Notes: generated by a model not told the origin, from the letters alone. Positions 11,957-20,632 are shown, counted from the first letter of the stretch. The stretch: DNA of 64,000 nt from Bartonella apihabitans (GCF_030758755.1 NZ_CP132387.1:1364001-1428000), one strand, 5' to 3'. Numbers and translations: made by a program.

Positions 11957-12529
11957 TCAAAATTTCGGGCGGATATTTTTTAAACCGTTATTCATTTTGA
12001 ACAATTCGTCAAAAACTGCCTGTGCCCCACCTTCGATAGCAGCACTTGGTCTGAAATTACCATTCTCGTCTATATACTGGGTATATTGGGGAATTGGCAA
12101 AGTCTCAAGAATTGGTACCATTCTTACGGCATTGACCATCAACCGTGCCGTTTCAACAGCTCTCAAGCCCCCTGAAATGCCGCCATAGCTCAAAAATGAT
12201 ACGGCTTTATAACTCCATTCATGTGCAAGATAAGTCACAGCATTCACAAAAGATGAGGGTGGCAGATGGTCATATTCGGGAATGACGAAAATATAACAAT
12301 CTCCCTTGGCAATGAGCTTGCTCCACTCTTTTGTATGGGTATGTTCATATTGATGAAGACGCGGATGTTTTGGCTCATCGAATAACGGCAGATTGATTGT
12401 TGCCAGATCGATCAATTCAACATCAAAGTTCGAATGACTGTCCGCATATGAACACAGCCAGTCGCCTAGCTTTCTACCGACACGACCAGCGCGCGTAGGC
12501 GTAACAATGATCTGCAAACGTGGTTCCAT
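11957..12529 (-). CDS. NADPH-dependent FMN reductase family protein, 190 aa
   Basis: Flavodoxin-like fold: strand and phosphate-binding loop TPTRAGRVGRKL near the start, and PEYDHLPPSSFVNAVTYL, the usual motif contacting the flavin (PEYN..P..LKNA in relatives), followed by SYGGISGG. It probably reduces FMN or quinone-like substrates with NADPH in the cytoplasm. ATG 12529 sits 8 bases after GGAGGGAA, which decides the start against a TTG two codons upstream. It stands alone between folB and the terC-type gene. Confidence 0.88.
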   Translation of the reverse strand: MEPRLQIIVTPTRAGRVGRKLGDWLCSYADSHSNFDVELIDLATINLPLFDEPKHPRLHQYEHTHTKEWSKLIAKGDCYIFVIPEYDHLPPSSFVNAVTYLAHEWSYKAVSFLSYGGISGGLRAVETARLMVNAVRMVPILETLPIPQYTQYIDENGNFRPSAAIEGGAQAVFDELFKMNNGLKNIRPKF

Positions 12530-12629
12530 ATCCAATTCCCTCCAATTGAGAACTATTCTTTATCTTACAAATTCTCGTAGATAAGTTAAGCGTCTTTAAC
12601 ATATACCTGATTGTTTTTTTATTGCCAAA

Positions 12630-14192
12630 TCATTGATCTTGCTTTTTTACCGGCGATATCAACACTTTTGCTATATTCCGTCGGTTCATTTCAACTACTT
12701 TGAAATTAAACCCTTCTGCTTCAAAACTCTCGCCCGTCACCGGCAAATGTCCGAAATGCCATAACATAAAACCTGCAAGAGTTGTATAACGATCATTCTC
12801 ATCCACCAAATCTTTATCAAGATAACCGCTCAGTCGGCGAATATCGGCATAACCTTCAACCATAAAGCTGCCATCTTTCAACTGTTCGGCAATAACCGGT
12901 TCGTCATCTTCATCGGGAAAATCGCCGGCAATAGCTTCCAATATATCCGTCGGAGTTGCAACTCCTTCAAACGAACCATGTTCATCAACCACTATGGCAA
13001 GTTGAATTGCTGAACGACGCAATTTTTCCATCAATCGCAAAACACTGGTATTTTCATGAACGACGAGAGGCTGACGCATGGCTTTCTGCCAATCGATATT
13101 CTTGCCTTCGGCGAGATCAAGCAGCAAATCTTTAGTCAATGCAACGCCGACAAATTCGTCAACTTTCTCGCGAGCAAGCACCAGACGGCTGTGTTTGAAT
13201 TGTTCGAGTTCGTTGCGCATCTCCTCTTCATCAGTATCAAGGTCAAGCCATTCTATCTCGTTTCGCGGGGACATGATCGACCGGACAGGCCGGTCTGCAA
13301 GATCAAGCACACCACGAATCATCTGCTTTTCTTCCGGCCTGAATATTTCCGAGGCAGCAGCCTGTTCAGCAATAAGATCAACTGTTTCACCGAGACTCCC
13401 CTCCTTTTTACCGCCGCCCAGAAGGCGCAGCACTGCACCGGCTGTCCTTTCGCGCAAATCATTGGTCGAAATAAGTTTCTCCCTGTTATGCCGGCCGATC
13501 TGGTTGAACGCTTCGATGAGAACGGAAAAGCCGATAGCCGCGTAAAGATAGCCCTTCGGAATATGAAAACCGAAGCCTTCCACAATGAGGCTGAAGCCGA
13601 TCATCATCAAAAACCCGAGACACAGGATGACCACCGTCGGATGGCGGTTAACAAATACCATCAGGGTGCCGGAGCCCCACATCATCACGCCCATAGCGAT
13701 AATGACGGCAAGATACATCACCATCATCTGATCTTTGGGGATCATACCTGTCGCCGTAATAATACTATCCAGAGAAAAGACTGCATCAAGCACAACAATC
13801 TGGACAATAACTTGCCAAAACACCGCATGGACAACCGAAGTCGAGTTTTCCTGAACCTCGCCCTCCAACCTTTCATGAAGCTCGAGTGTCCCCTTTGCCA
13901 GGAGAAAAGCTCCACCTATTATCAGTATGATGCTGTGCCAACTGAAATTGAAATTACCGAGTGAAAAAAGAGGTTGGTCAAGTGTCATGACCCAACCCAT
14001 TGCCGTCAGCAGTATCAAGCGCATGACCAATGCACAGCTCAAGCCTGTCAAACGGGCACGGTTCCTTACTTTGGGAGGCAATTTTGTAGCCAAAATTGCG
14101 ATAAAGACAAGGTTATCAATGCCTAGTACAATTTCCAGAAATATAAGTGTTACAAGCCCCATCCATGCATGGGGATTAGCTATCCATTCCAT
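12630..14192 (-). CDS. TerC-family membrane protein with CBS and CorC domains, 520 aa
   Basis: Residues 1 to about 235 form a TerC membrane domain (IFLEIVLGIDNLVFIAIL, then VLDAVFSLDSIITA, with acidic residues in helices that bind metal). A CBS pair (about 300-420, RSIMSPRNEIEWLD) and a CorC/HlyC transporter-associated domain (about 430-512) follow. This is the YegH/YoaE layout, thought to export metal ions such as manganese from the cytoplasm. No manganese riboswitch signature was seen upstream. Confidence 0.9.
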   Translation of the reverse strand: MEWIANPHAWMGLVTLIFLEIVLGIDNLVFIAILATKLPPKVRNRARLTGLSCALVMRLILLTAMGWVMTLDQPLFSLGNFNFSWHSIILIIGGAFLLAKGTLELHERLEGEVQENSTSVVHAVFWQVIVQIVVLDAVFSLDSIITATGMIPKDQMMVMYLAVIIAMGVMMWGSGTLMVFVNRHPTVVILCLGFLMMIGFSLIVEGFGFHIPKGYLYAAIGFSVLIEAFNQIGRHNREKLISTNDLRERTAGAVLRLLGGGKKEGSLGETVDLIAEQAAASEIFRPEEKQMIRGVLDLADRPVRSIMSPRNEIEWLDLDTDEEEMRNELEQFKHSRLVLAREKVDEFVGVALTKDLLLDLAEGKNIDWQKAMRQPLVVHENTSVLRLMEKLRRSAIQLAIVVDEHGSFEGVATPTDILEAIAGDFPDEDDEPVIAEQLKDGSFMVEGYADIRRLSGYLDKDLVDENDRYTTLAGFMLWHFGHLPVTGESFEAEGFNFKVVEMNRRNIAKVLISPVKKQDQ

Positions 14193-14654
14193 AATCCGTC
14201 AATTCCGAGAAAGGTGCCAAACAAAGGAAAATAGTCGAGGAAAAATATAGTCAAGCATTTTTAATCCTCGAAGTCGCCATTTGCAAAACGGCAAGACACA
14301 ATCGATCCTGTGATTCCGGCTCTAAAAGCTCGACGGAACGCCAAATCAACATAATGGTAATGAAAAAATCCCCGAAACGGCCTATACCGCTCGCTACTAC
14401 AAGAAGGGTCTTCTGATGAATTTTGGTCGGGCATTACGCTCGATCGTCCTCTCTTTACCGGTAACAATCAAAGTCACACATGCTAACGAAAGTTGTATAA
14501 TGAGGCTATTTCGCATGAAGATCAAGATATTTTCGCAATCTTTATACTTCCCGCTTCAACAATGGATGAAATGACAAAAAAACGAAAATTTTCTATGGAC
14601 ATCAATCCTTAGGAACGCTATAGAACCGCTATCGTTGATTGACAACGTCACCGT
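14193..14654. other. Intergenic between terC-type gene and tRNA-Lys
   Basis: About 460 bases without a supported gene. It should carry the terC-type promoter (a TTGACT box lies on the minus strand near 14250) and the tRNA promoter. Nothing else stands out. Confidence 0.5.
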
Positions 14655-14729
14655 GGGTGATTAGCTCAGTTGGTAGAGCAGCGACTCTTAATCAGCGGGT
14701 CACAGGTTCGATCCCTGTATCACCCACCA
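14655..14729 (+). tRNA. tRNA-Lys (anticodon CTT), one base short; prophage target
   Basis: Acceptor GGGTGAT/ATCACCC with an encoded CCA, standard D-arm, T-arm ACAGG/CCTGT and loop CTCTTAA give lysine anticodon CTT. The gene is 75 bases, not 76: the 5' anticodon strand reads AGCGA against TCAGC, where AGCTGA would pair fully. The stem therefore has four pairs and a bulged A. The prophage is integrated in this gene and supplies its 3' part. Either a sequencing error or a damaged tRNA. Confidence 0.9.
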
Positions 14730-14800
14730 TTTAAACCTCTGATTTATAAGTGTTTTTTCAGACAGAAAAATTTTCCGATAACAAAGTTTGACACTTTTTT
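14683..14800 (+). repeat. attL (118-bp direct repeat, left copy)
   Basis: Identical to 51867-51984 except for about two substitutions. It covers the tRNA-Lys anticodon loop to CCA and 71 bases beyond. Crossover probably occurs in the anticodon-arm part, so the tRNA is rebuilt after integration. Confidence 0.93.
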
Positions 14801-14814
14801 CGAAGAGTTTGACA
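14785..14814 (+). promoter_or_regulatory. Putative integrase arm sites, left (two AGTTTGACA)
   Basis: The nonamer AGTTTGACA occurs at 14785 and 14806, and again in the same orientation at 51775, 51816 and 51969 around attR. Repeated short sites flanking the core are typical of arm-type integrase binding. Inferred, no footprint known. Confidence 0.5.
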
Positions 14815-14816
14815 AT

Positions 14817-15872
14817 TTATGTACTCTTTTTGTTCATTCTAGCACCTAGTCTGACAACAGCCGCTTCGACCTTTTTGCTCTTGTCAGCAGACCGTGAATA
14901 GTGCCGCGCCATTTCAATAGTTTTTTGCCCAAGGACATCCGCGATTGTCCGTTCGTCATAACCAAGCTCGGCTAAAATCGTTGCAACCGTATGACGCAAA
15001 CCTTTGAGAGTGAGTCCCATGTCGACAGCACCTTCTGCTTCCAACCGTTTGCGGATTGGCCGCCAAGACGCACGAAAGCCAGAAACAGTCCAAGGCATTT
15101 TTTTACTGTTCAGGCAAAGCTGGACGGCATCGCTTTCCATCGCATTTGACGCGGCAATTTCTGTCGCTACGGGTTGCGGGATAGGCATCCAAACTCCGAC
15201 GCCGGTTTTCCCACGGCGTGTATTAATTCTCCCGTCGGATACAGCGGTCTTGGGCATCAATAATGCGTCTTGCGGGTCTAGACCACAAAACATCATCAAT
15301 AAAACTGGCAGCCTCATATGGGATGGTAGGGCGGAAATGACGGCATTCCGTTCATAGTCTTTCCAAGGGCGGTTGGCGTAACCCGCATTTTTATCACGTT
15401 TCAGCCCTTTTATGCCCATAGCCGGATTATCGCTTAATAGACCTCGTTCTTTTCCCCATGCGAAAATAATAGAAAGAACTGTTTTCATATAATTAGCACT
15501 TCGACGGCCATGTTTTTCTGCAATTTTATCACGGATGCGCACAATCACCGGAGGCGTAAAAGTTGCAAGCGGTACGTTAGATAAATCTTTCAAGTAATTG
15601 AAATAACGATTGTAATCTTGTTTTGTTTTATCAGCCAAATCAGTAAAAGCTGCATGTGCTTTATAACGCTTGATTAAAGCCCCTAACGTCCCCTCCTTTG
15701 CTACCTCCATGCGTTTTTCTATTGCTGCAATTCGCTCACACTCGGCAAAAAATGCGGCAGTCCCAAGAGGCATTTTTTCTAAGTCTATTTTAATATGAGT
15801 TTTTCGGTGATAGCACCGCATTTTCCCATAACGGTCTTTAAAAACCTGAAAACCCTTTAACTTGATACGCAT
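14817..15872 (-). CDS. int: Phage tyrosine integrase, 351 aa
   Basis: Lies next to attL, pointing towards the tRNA. Residues about 60-160 are the SAM-like core-binding domain (KRYKAHAAFTDLADKTKQDYNR), and 170-345 the catalytic domain. Box II arginine is in LKGLRHT and the nucleophile tyrosine in MARHYSR. The first catalytic arginine is not where expected: the aligned segment reads CGLDPQDAL, and the box II histidine is lysine. This may be a subfamily trait. It performs site-specific recombination between attP and the tRNA-Lys attB, and between attL and attR with the excisionase. The last residues before the stop lie within 20 bases of the repeat. Confidence 0.93.
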   Translation of the reverse strand: MRIKLKGFQVFKDRYGKMRCYHRKTHIKIDLEKMPLGTAAFFAECERIAAIEKRMEVAKEGTLGALIKRYKAHAAFTDLADKTKQDYNRYFNYLKDLSNVPLATFTPPVIVRIRDKIAEKHGRRSANYMKTVLSIIFAWGKERGLLSDNPAMGIKGLKRDKNAGYANRPWKDYERNAVISALPSHMRLPVLLMMFCGLDPQDALLMPKTAVSDGRINTRRGKTGVGVWMPIPQPVATEIAASNAMESDAVQLCLNSKKMPWTVSGFRASWRPIRKRLEAEGAVDMGLTLKGLRHTVATILAELGYDERTIADVLGQKTIEMARHYSRSADKSKKVEAAVVRLGARMNKKST

Positions 15873-15886
15873 TACATCGCTCCATT

Positions 15887-16132
15887 TTATCCTACCCGTT
15901 TAATCAAATCATCTATATTGTTAACCTCGACATTCCCCTTGCGGTTTTCAATCCATTTCACCAAATCTTCCAAGTCGTACCAGACGTACCCCTCGCCCAA
16001 ATCAGTTGGCACAACGGGGCAAATTGCGGAAAATTTATTGACCGGAATTCGGCAATATTGTGCAGCTTCTTTTTTCGACAAGAACCGATTACCGGCAGGC
16101 CGATCAGGTATCTTTAAAACATAAATTGCCAT
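15887..16132 (-). CDS. Excisionase-like DNA-binding protein, 81 aa
   Basis: Small protein immediately upstream of int in the same direction. The central part FLSKKEAAQYCRIPVNKF is a MerR/AlpA-type winged helix-turn-helix opening, and VWYDLEDLVKWIENR is the usual second half of such excisionase/AlpA folds. By position and fold it probably directs Int towards excision. The start overlaps the preceding gene's stop by one base. Confidence 0.7.
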   Translation of the reverse strand: MAIYVLKIPDRPAGNRFLSKKEAAQYCRIPVNKFSAICPVVPTDLGEGYVWYDLEDLVKWIENRKGNVEVNNIDDLIKRVG

Positions 16133-16626
16133 TATCCTTCGTTGCCTCCCTTATCCTTCATTTCTGCCAAAAGCGATTTCCGTATAGCCTCGCGCTCGTC
16201 TTCCTGCCACCGGATCATCCCGAAAAAGTCGGATAAACTACGCGAGGCAACAATCTTTAAATAACCGTACGAAAATATTATTCCGTCCACGGTCTCTGGA
16301 ATATTACCACAATGAACCAGCGGGTAAGTTGCATCAAATTGGTCTGGCAAACGCTCGATAACGGTATTGTTGCCGGAGGCCGTGACGATTTCGCAACGTA
16401 TATCTGTTAGGTAATTGCATTTGCGCGCGTCGTCCTTTGTGACAACGCAAAACGCGATAAGCTCGTCTCTGTGTATTTTTGACCGGACATCTGCGACCGC
16501 ATCATAGATATTCGCAAACGGTCCATTTTCAAAAAGCTTTTGGTCGACACCCGCGAAAACCCAAAACCAACCAATATTCCCAGCAAGAGATTTATCATCT
16601 GATGTCGTCTTTTCTGTATTAGTCAT
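16132..16626 (-). CDS. Phage early hypothetical protein, 164 aa
   Basis: Not recognised. Cytoplasmic, no membrane segment. Its opening (GWFWVFAG...ENGPFANIYDAVADV) resembles the opening of the next upstream gene (GWYWGIDG...INGAPFKTVEEAL), with a stretch of similar spacing DEL/AFCVVTKDDA matching SYLIFGEEYA. The two look like diverged paralogs sharing an N-terminal module. It overlaps both neighbours by one base, so it is part of the leftward early operon. Confidence 0.7.
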   Translation of the reverse strand: MTNTEKTTSDDKSLAGNIGWFWVFAGVDQKLFENGPFANIYDAVADVRSKIHRDELIAFCVVTKDDARKCNYLTDIRCEIVTASGNNTVIERLPDQFDATYPLVHCGNIPETVDGIIFSYGYLKIVASRSLSDFFGMIRWQEDEREAIRKSLLAEMKDKGGNEG

Positions 16627-17285
16627 TATGCGGCCTCCTCCGCTTTATCCGTATTTTTAATGTTAAGGATTTTGCCGGTAGGAATGGCAATGACATTCTC
16701 CAATTGCCATGTTTTAACTGTGGCTTTTAATTTCTCTGCCAGAACCTGTTTCTCGTAGTCAGTAAAATATCGCGAGAGTTCCACATCTTTCGGGTTGTCA
16801 ATCACCGCCATGATGAATGACTGCAACATTTTGTCGACAGACATATCGTCGATAGCCACAGACAGATCGGCCATCTCTATCATCTGTTTACTTTCTTCGC
16901 GAAATTCTACGTAACTTGCCTTAATATTATGCTCTCGCTGCCATTTGTCGGCAGCGGCTTTAAGTGCAGCATCTAAAGACTGTGCTTCTCCCTCCGAACA
17001 ATAAAAAGGTCCTTCTCCGCCGTTGTCCTGGAACTCGTACAAATCGTCATTTAAGCGCTCAACATTATCATCTAAATAGTCCGCTATTCTTAGCGCGTAT
17101 TCTTCGCCAAAAATTAGATAACTTTGCTGTTTGTCGATGTCTGTAAACTCAGTAAAATACTGTGATTTTAAACAATCCAACGCTTCTTCGACCGTTTTAA
17201 ACGGGGCACCATTGATTTCAATAATTTCGCCGTCGATGCCCCAATACCAGCCTTCGCGTAATTTTTTCTTGTTCTCATCAGCCAT
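16626..17285 (-). CDS. Phage early hypothetical protein, 219 aa
   Basis: Not recognised. ATG 17285 is preceded by GGGGAG at a good distance; a longer frame from 17336 would overlap the HNH gene. The N-terminal module (REGWYWGIDGEIIEINGAPF) is shared with the downstream gene. Acidic middle part, a C-terminal section with KATVKTWQLENVIAIPTG. No catalytic motif seen. Part of the leftward early operon. Confidence 0.7.
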   Translation of the reverse strand: MADENKKKLREGWYWGIDGEIIEINGAPFKTVEEALDCLKSQYFTEFTDIDKQQSYLIFGEEYALRIADYLDDNVERLNDDLYEFQDNGGEGPFYCSEGEAQSLDAALKAAADKWQREHNIKASYVEFREESKQMIEMADLSVAIDDMSVDKMLQSFIMAVIDNPKDVELSRYFTDYEKQVLAEKLKATVKTWQLENVIAIPTGKILNIKNTDKAEEAA

Positions 17286-17666
17286 TATTTTTTCTCCCCA
17301 CGGGTTCGCCGGTGTCTCTGAAAACAACCGTTCCATCTAAGCGTCGTTTGAACCGCGACTTCGGTTTTTGCCGTGTCATGCCGAAATGTTTGATCGCGTT
17401 TCGTTTCGCTTTTGCGCGTGTTTTGTTCTCTTTCGTCGTCTTTTGCTGGTGTGCATAGTGAAGAACCGGTGCAAGATTGCTTCTCTATTTTCGCCGCCAT
17501 CGGCGAGTGGAATAATGTGGTCTAAGTCCCATTTGTCACCCGCTAAAATCTTTTTGCCGGTCAACCGGCAGCGGCCACCATCGCGTTCAAAAATGCGCAA
17601 GCGAACACTCGGCGGTGGCATAGTGTCGTCTGTTTTGCCAATCCATTCTTTTACCTTCCGTGGCAT
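17278..17666 (-). pseudogene. Phage HNH endonuclease, frame broken, about 129 aa
   Basis: The first frame gives MPRKVKEWIGK, then RIFERDGGRC, and the core WDLDHIIPLADGGENRE, an HNH motif. After that residue, adding one base near 17485 restores NLAPVLHYAHQQKT and a basic tail ending in VGRKNNG, the normal continuation of rhizobial phage HNH proteins. As written the frame runs into an unrelated tail. HNH nucleases of this type nick or cut double-stranded DNA and often aid packaging or replication. Sequencing error or mutation. Confidence 0.75.
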
Positions 17667-17839
17667 CAGTCGCGCCCCCGTAAAAACTTGGCAACAGCGC
17701 GCTTATGTGCCTCGTATATTTTCGCAGTACTGGAATGCTTGGACATAGCGCGGGCTGTGCGCTTCCGGAAAAACGACTGCATCGCATCCCATTCTTTGAA
17801 CGCTTTGCGGCGGATTTCTCTACGATCAACAGAAGTCAT
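17666..17839 (-). CDS. Small basic phage protein, 57 aa
   Basis: Start ATG 17839 has an exceptional ribosome site (GGAGGAG) and overlaps the upstream stop as ATGA; its own stop overlaps the HNH start the same way. The protein is helical and basic (REIRRKAFKEWDAMQSFFRK, ending HKRAVAKFLRGRD), suggestive of nucleic-acid contact. No family recognised. Confidence 0.65.
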   Translation of the reverse strand: MTSVDRREIRRKAFKEWDAMQSFFRKRTARAMSKHSSTAKIYEAHKRAVAKFLRGRD

Positions 17840-18064
17840 AACGGCTCCTCCTCCACATCGTTTAGCTCAAGCCCGAAGTTGCTGATTTTGGCTCGGAATT
17901 TCGTTTTTTGGCCGTTTTCATCAACCACCGAAACGAGATGCACCGCTTAACATTTTGTAGTAAATTTCGCTCTTACAGCAATAAATCCAACCAGCCTCAA
18001 AGGCGTTTGGTGCTTCAATCTCAAGAGGCTTAGATTTGTCTATTTTAACCTTAAATTTTCCCAT
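17836..18064 (-). pseudogene. Small phage protein, frame broken, paralog of next gene
   Basis: From ATG 18064 the frame stops early after 47 residues. Removing one G near 17945 continues as VHLVSVVDENGQKTKFRAKI and stops at 17836, overlapping the next start. The restored 75-aa protein resembles the upstream 74-aa protein (ISVLDEKGQETEFKAEI) in the same position, so this is a tandem duplicate. Function unknown. Confidence 0.6.
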
Positions 18065-18073
18065 GCTGCGCCC

Positions 18074-18298
18074 CTATAGTTTGATAAGATCAAGGTTGCG
18101 GTCTATAATTTCAGCTTTAAATTCCGTTTCTTGACCTTTTTCATCAAGCACCGAAATATATTCTTCTTCCCTCCCGTTTTTTATCATTTGCTCTTCCATT
18201 TGGTATTCGCCGCAATACTCCCACGCCGCTTTCTCTGCGTTTTCTGCTTCAATCTCTTGTCGTGGGAAGTCGATTACTTCGACTGTAAATTCTTCCAT
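18074..18298 (-). CDS. Small acidic phage protein, 74 aa
   Basis: Not recognised. Acidic, soluble, with EAENAEKAAWEYCGEYQ followed by a beta-rich end ISVLDEKGQETEF. It has a tandem paralog directly downstream. Lies in the leftward early operon between the SSB group and the HNH gene. Confidence 0.6.
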   Translation of the reverse strand: MEEFTVEVIDFPRQEIEAENAEKAAWEYCGEYQMEEQMIKNGREEEYISVLDEKGQETEFKAEIIDRNLDLIKL

Positions 18299-18314
18299 TT
18301 CGTGCCTCGTCCGG

Positions 18315-18755
18315 TTAAGCCCATTTTTGATCGTCTGGATCCGTCAAAACGAACCCTTTTTCGGAAAACGAGCGATAAACTTCATCCAGAAATGCGTTAT
18401 ATTGTTTTGTTGTCATCCGGCGCGTCACAGGCCAATCGAGAGGAACCTTCATCAAGCTGATTTTTGCCAAATAAGGCAGAGGCGCGATAACTTTGTCATA
18501 TTCTTTCGCAAAGGCTTCATTTTCATTGCGCAAAATCGGCACGGCATATTTTAACTTTAACAACGCACGGACGTCTTCCGTCGACTGCCCCATTTGTTCG
18601 GATAATTCGCTAATCCATTGCCGTTGAAGACGGTTCTGACGAGTTGACCTGTGCTTCCCTTTTGTGATTGTTACCGTTACAGCACCATCTTGCAGTTCGA
18701 GGTATTTAAGCAATCGGTTGCGGTCGTAAGCTGTTTCGATTATTCGCGTCGTCAT
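18315..18755 (-). CDS. Phage recombination-associated protein, NinB/YbcN-like, 146 aa
   Basis: Downstream of ssb. It has the pattern of phage proteins that act on single-stranded DNA near recombination genes: KGKHRSTRQNRLQRQW near residue 35 (RTxxQN in relatives), EDVRALLKLKYAVPIL, and a C-terminal part MTTKQYNAFLDEVY. This resembles NinB/YbcN-type proteins, but I assign it by layout and not by a decisive motif. ATG 18755 is used; a TTG at 18770 overlapping the ssb stop is an alternative. Confidence 0.6.
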   Translation of the reverse strand: MTTRIIETAYDRNRLLKYLELQDGAVTVTITKGKHRSTRQNRLQRQWISELSEQMGQSTEDVRALLKLKYAVPILRNENEAFAKEYDKVIAPLPYLAKISLMKVPLDWPVTRRMTTKQYNAFLDEVYRSFSEKGFVLTDPDDQKWA

Positions 18756-18766
18756 TGCTTTTGCTT

Positions 18767-19240
18767 TCAAAACGGTACATCGTCATCAAGCGGGGCTTGG
18801 TAGCTCGTGCGCCCTTTTTGTGCTGCGTACTGGTTACCGATTGCGCTGTTTTGTGTGTTCGTTGCAGCGTTGCTGCCCCCATCATCAGGGCGCCTATCAA
18901 GCATTTGCAATTGGCCGCGAAAATTCTGCAAAACAATTTCGGTTGTATAACGGTCAATGCCGCTCTGATCTTGCCATTTGCGGGTTTGAAGCTGCCCTTC
19001 GATAAAAACCTTTGCTCCTTTTTTCAGGTATTGTTCGGCAACCTTGACCAGATTTTCATTAAAAATAACAACCTTGTGCCATTCCGTCCGATCTTTACGT
19101 TCTCCGGTGTTTTTGTCTCGCCAGCTTTCTGACGTCGAAATGCTTAAAGTTGCCACTTGATCGCCAGAATTCATTCTGCGAATTTCTGGGTCTGAACCAA
19201 GATTGCCAACCAGAATGGCCTTGTTAACACTGCCCGACAT
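18767..19240 (-). CDS. ssb: Single-stranded DNA-binding protein, 157 aa
   Basis: OB-fold opening [18 protein letters not shown], the central [24 protein letters not shown] and [14 protein letters not shown], then a flexible linker and the acidic tip DDDVPF that binds partner proteins. It coats single-stranded DNA during replication and with the ERF/YqaJ pair. Its ATG overlaps the upstream stop by one base, so it is translated with the nuclease gene. Confidence 0.97.
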   Translation of the reverse strand: MSGSVNKAILVGNLGSDPEIRRMNSGDQVATLSISTSESWRDKNTGERKDRTEWHKVVIFNENLVKVAEQYLKKGAKVFIEGQLQTRKWQDQSGIDRYTTEIVLQNFRGQLQMLDRRPDDGGSNAATNTQNSAIGNQYAAQKGRTSYQAPLDDDVPF

Positions 19241-19866
19241 TATGCGGCCTCCGCTAATTGCTCTAACTGCTCCATTGTTTCATCCAATTCGGAAAGGAAT
19301 TTTATGACTTCACCGGTGATTTCAGTGATCAGATCATCATCACGTTCGACACGTTTAATAAAAATCCTCAATCCTCCGGAGAAACGCGGGTCGAAAGACA
19401 CAAAATCGCACCATTTCCGGCCTGAACACGCCATTTGCCATTGCATCTGAAGGATGTATTTGTTGTTTATTTTGCCCGTCCTCAACGTTTCCAAATGTGT
19501 TGCAGAGTTTGGGCATTTGATCTCGACAAGCCCGTCATCACCAACCAGCCCGTCCGGTGATGCGCCCGCTTGGTCAATGTCGGGGTGGTAGATAAAAGCA
19601 ACCTCTTTCACAGCATTTCCGGTAAAAAATGAATAGGCATTACGTGCTTGGCTTTCCGTTTCCGTTCCCCATTGCATTGCGGGGGTGTTGAACCCTTGTT
19701 CAACTTCACCGGTTAGCCGTTGGATTGCCAATTCAGCCATGTAGTTTGCTCTGCTGGCTGAATAGCCACTCTTGGTTTTCGCCATGAGGTCGCCAATTCG
19801 GGATGCTGTTACCTTGCCAAGCCGAAGCTCGAACCATTCAGGAGTTCGTTGCAAAACTTCAGACAT
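19240..19866 (-). CDS. YqaJ/lambda-type phage exonuclease, 208 aa
   Basis: Opens with [20 protein letters not shown], the YqaJ signature. Catalytic PD-(D/E)xK residues are visible as GASPDGLV and VEIKC about residues 103-117, followed by HLETL and [13 protein letters not shown]. It should digest the 5' strand of double-stranded ends and hand the 3' strand to the neighbouring ERF annealing protein, with which it overlaps by eight bases. Confidence 0.93.
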   Translation of the reverse strand: MSEVLQRTPEWFELRLGKVTASRIGDLMAKTKSGYSASRANYMAELAIQRLTGEVEQGFNTPAMQWGTETESQARNAYSFFTGNAVKEVAFIYHPDIDQAGASPDGLVGDDGLVEIKCPNSATHLETLRTGKINNKYILQMQWQMACSGRKWCDFVSFDPRFSGGLRIFIKRVERDDDLITEITGEVIKFLSELDETMEQLEQLAEAA

Positions 19867-20632
19867 TTACAGCCTCCTTTGCCTTGGCAATCTTTTTCTT
19901 AATTGCCTCTTTGGCATCCTTGAAGCGATTTTGAGGAATATCAGCAACAGCCTCGACACCCATGTAGCCACAGAAAGCAGCCTTATTGATTTCGTGTTCA
20001 TCAAGAAGCTGGTTGAGTTCTAAAAATTGCTGTTGTGTAACCACCGCCGGTTCACCCGCCGCTTGTGCATCATCATCTTCGGCAGCGGCTAAGCCAAGGG
20101 CTGCCTTGAGCGAATACCGTTCAAGATAGGTAACGGCAGAACCAACTGCTTGTATTGCATTCTTGCTTCCGGAAGTGTCATTGCTCGCCGATAACGTATT
20201 TTCCTCCGAATGCCCGTCGACATGTGAAACAACACACGTAACCGACACTATCGCGCCGTTCTGTTGTGTCCGGAACCGATAAGACAGCCCGTGCTTTTTC
20301 AAGATCGGTTTGACTGTTTCGGCAATTTCCGAGAGGTCGTCATATTTATAGCGGGCGTTTCCCTCCTTATCGACAATTGCCTTTTTATTTTTGGCAATCG
20401 TCGGTATTTCATTCACCGCTTCGGCCATGGCAGCATCAAACGCCTTTTTGGCCTGTTTTTTGTCCCACCTGTCTTGGTAGTCCATCAAGGATTGAATGAT
20501 ATTAATATCATAACCTTTTTCCACGGCCGTGTTGACCAAAGCCATCAATTGATCTGGTTTTGTTAAGCCGTTACCAATATGACCGGCTGGCAGATTTTCC
20601 GCTGTTTTTTCGGGTATTTGTAACTCGCTCAT
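19859..20632 (-). CDS. erf: ERF-family single-strand annealing protein, 257 aa
   Basis: First gene of the leftward early operon. The ERF core runs over residues 45-180: AMAEAVNEIPTIAKNKKA, RYKYDDLSEI, then GHSEENTLSAS and SGSKNAIQAVGSAVTYLERYSL. It anneals complementary single strands in phage recombination together with the YqaJ exonuclease and SSB. The ribosome site AAAGG precedes ATG 20632. Transcription probably starts near 20750 from a repressor-controlled promoter. Confidence 0.93.
   Translation of the reverse strand: MSELQIPEKTAENLPAGHIGNGLTKPDQLMALVNTAVEKGYDINIIQSLMDYQDRWDKKQAKKAFDAAMAEAVNEIPTIAKNKKAIVDKEGNARYKYDDLSEIAETVKPILKKHGLSYRFRTQQNGAIVSVTCVVSHVDGHSEENTLSASNDTSGSKNAIQAVGSAVTYLERYSLKAALGLAAAEDDDAQAAGEPAVVTQQQFLELNQLLDEHEINKAAFCGYMGVEAVADIPQNRFKDAKEAIKKKIAKAKEAVNV

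Noticed and set aside
13056..13964. 302-codon plus-strand frame inside the terC-type gene
   Set aside because: Histidine-rich antisense shadow; the minus-strand protein has all its expected motifs.
14193..14300. Possible manganese (yybP-ykoY) riboswitch before the terC-type gene
   Set aside because: Looked for because such genes often have one; the conserved core was not found.
14261..14467. Minus-strand open frame between the terC-type gene and tRNA-Lys
   Set aside because: No ribosome site and an arginine/serine-rich chance composition.
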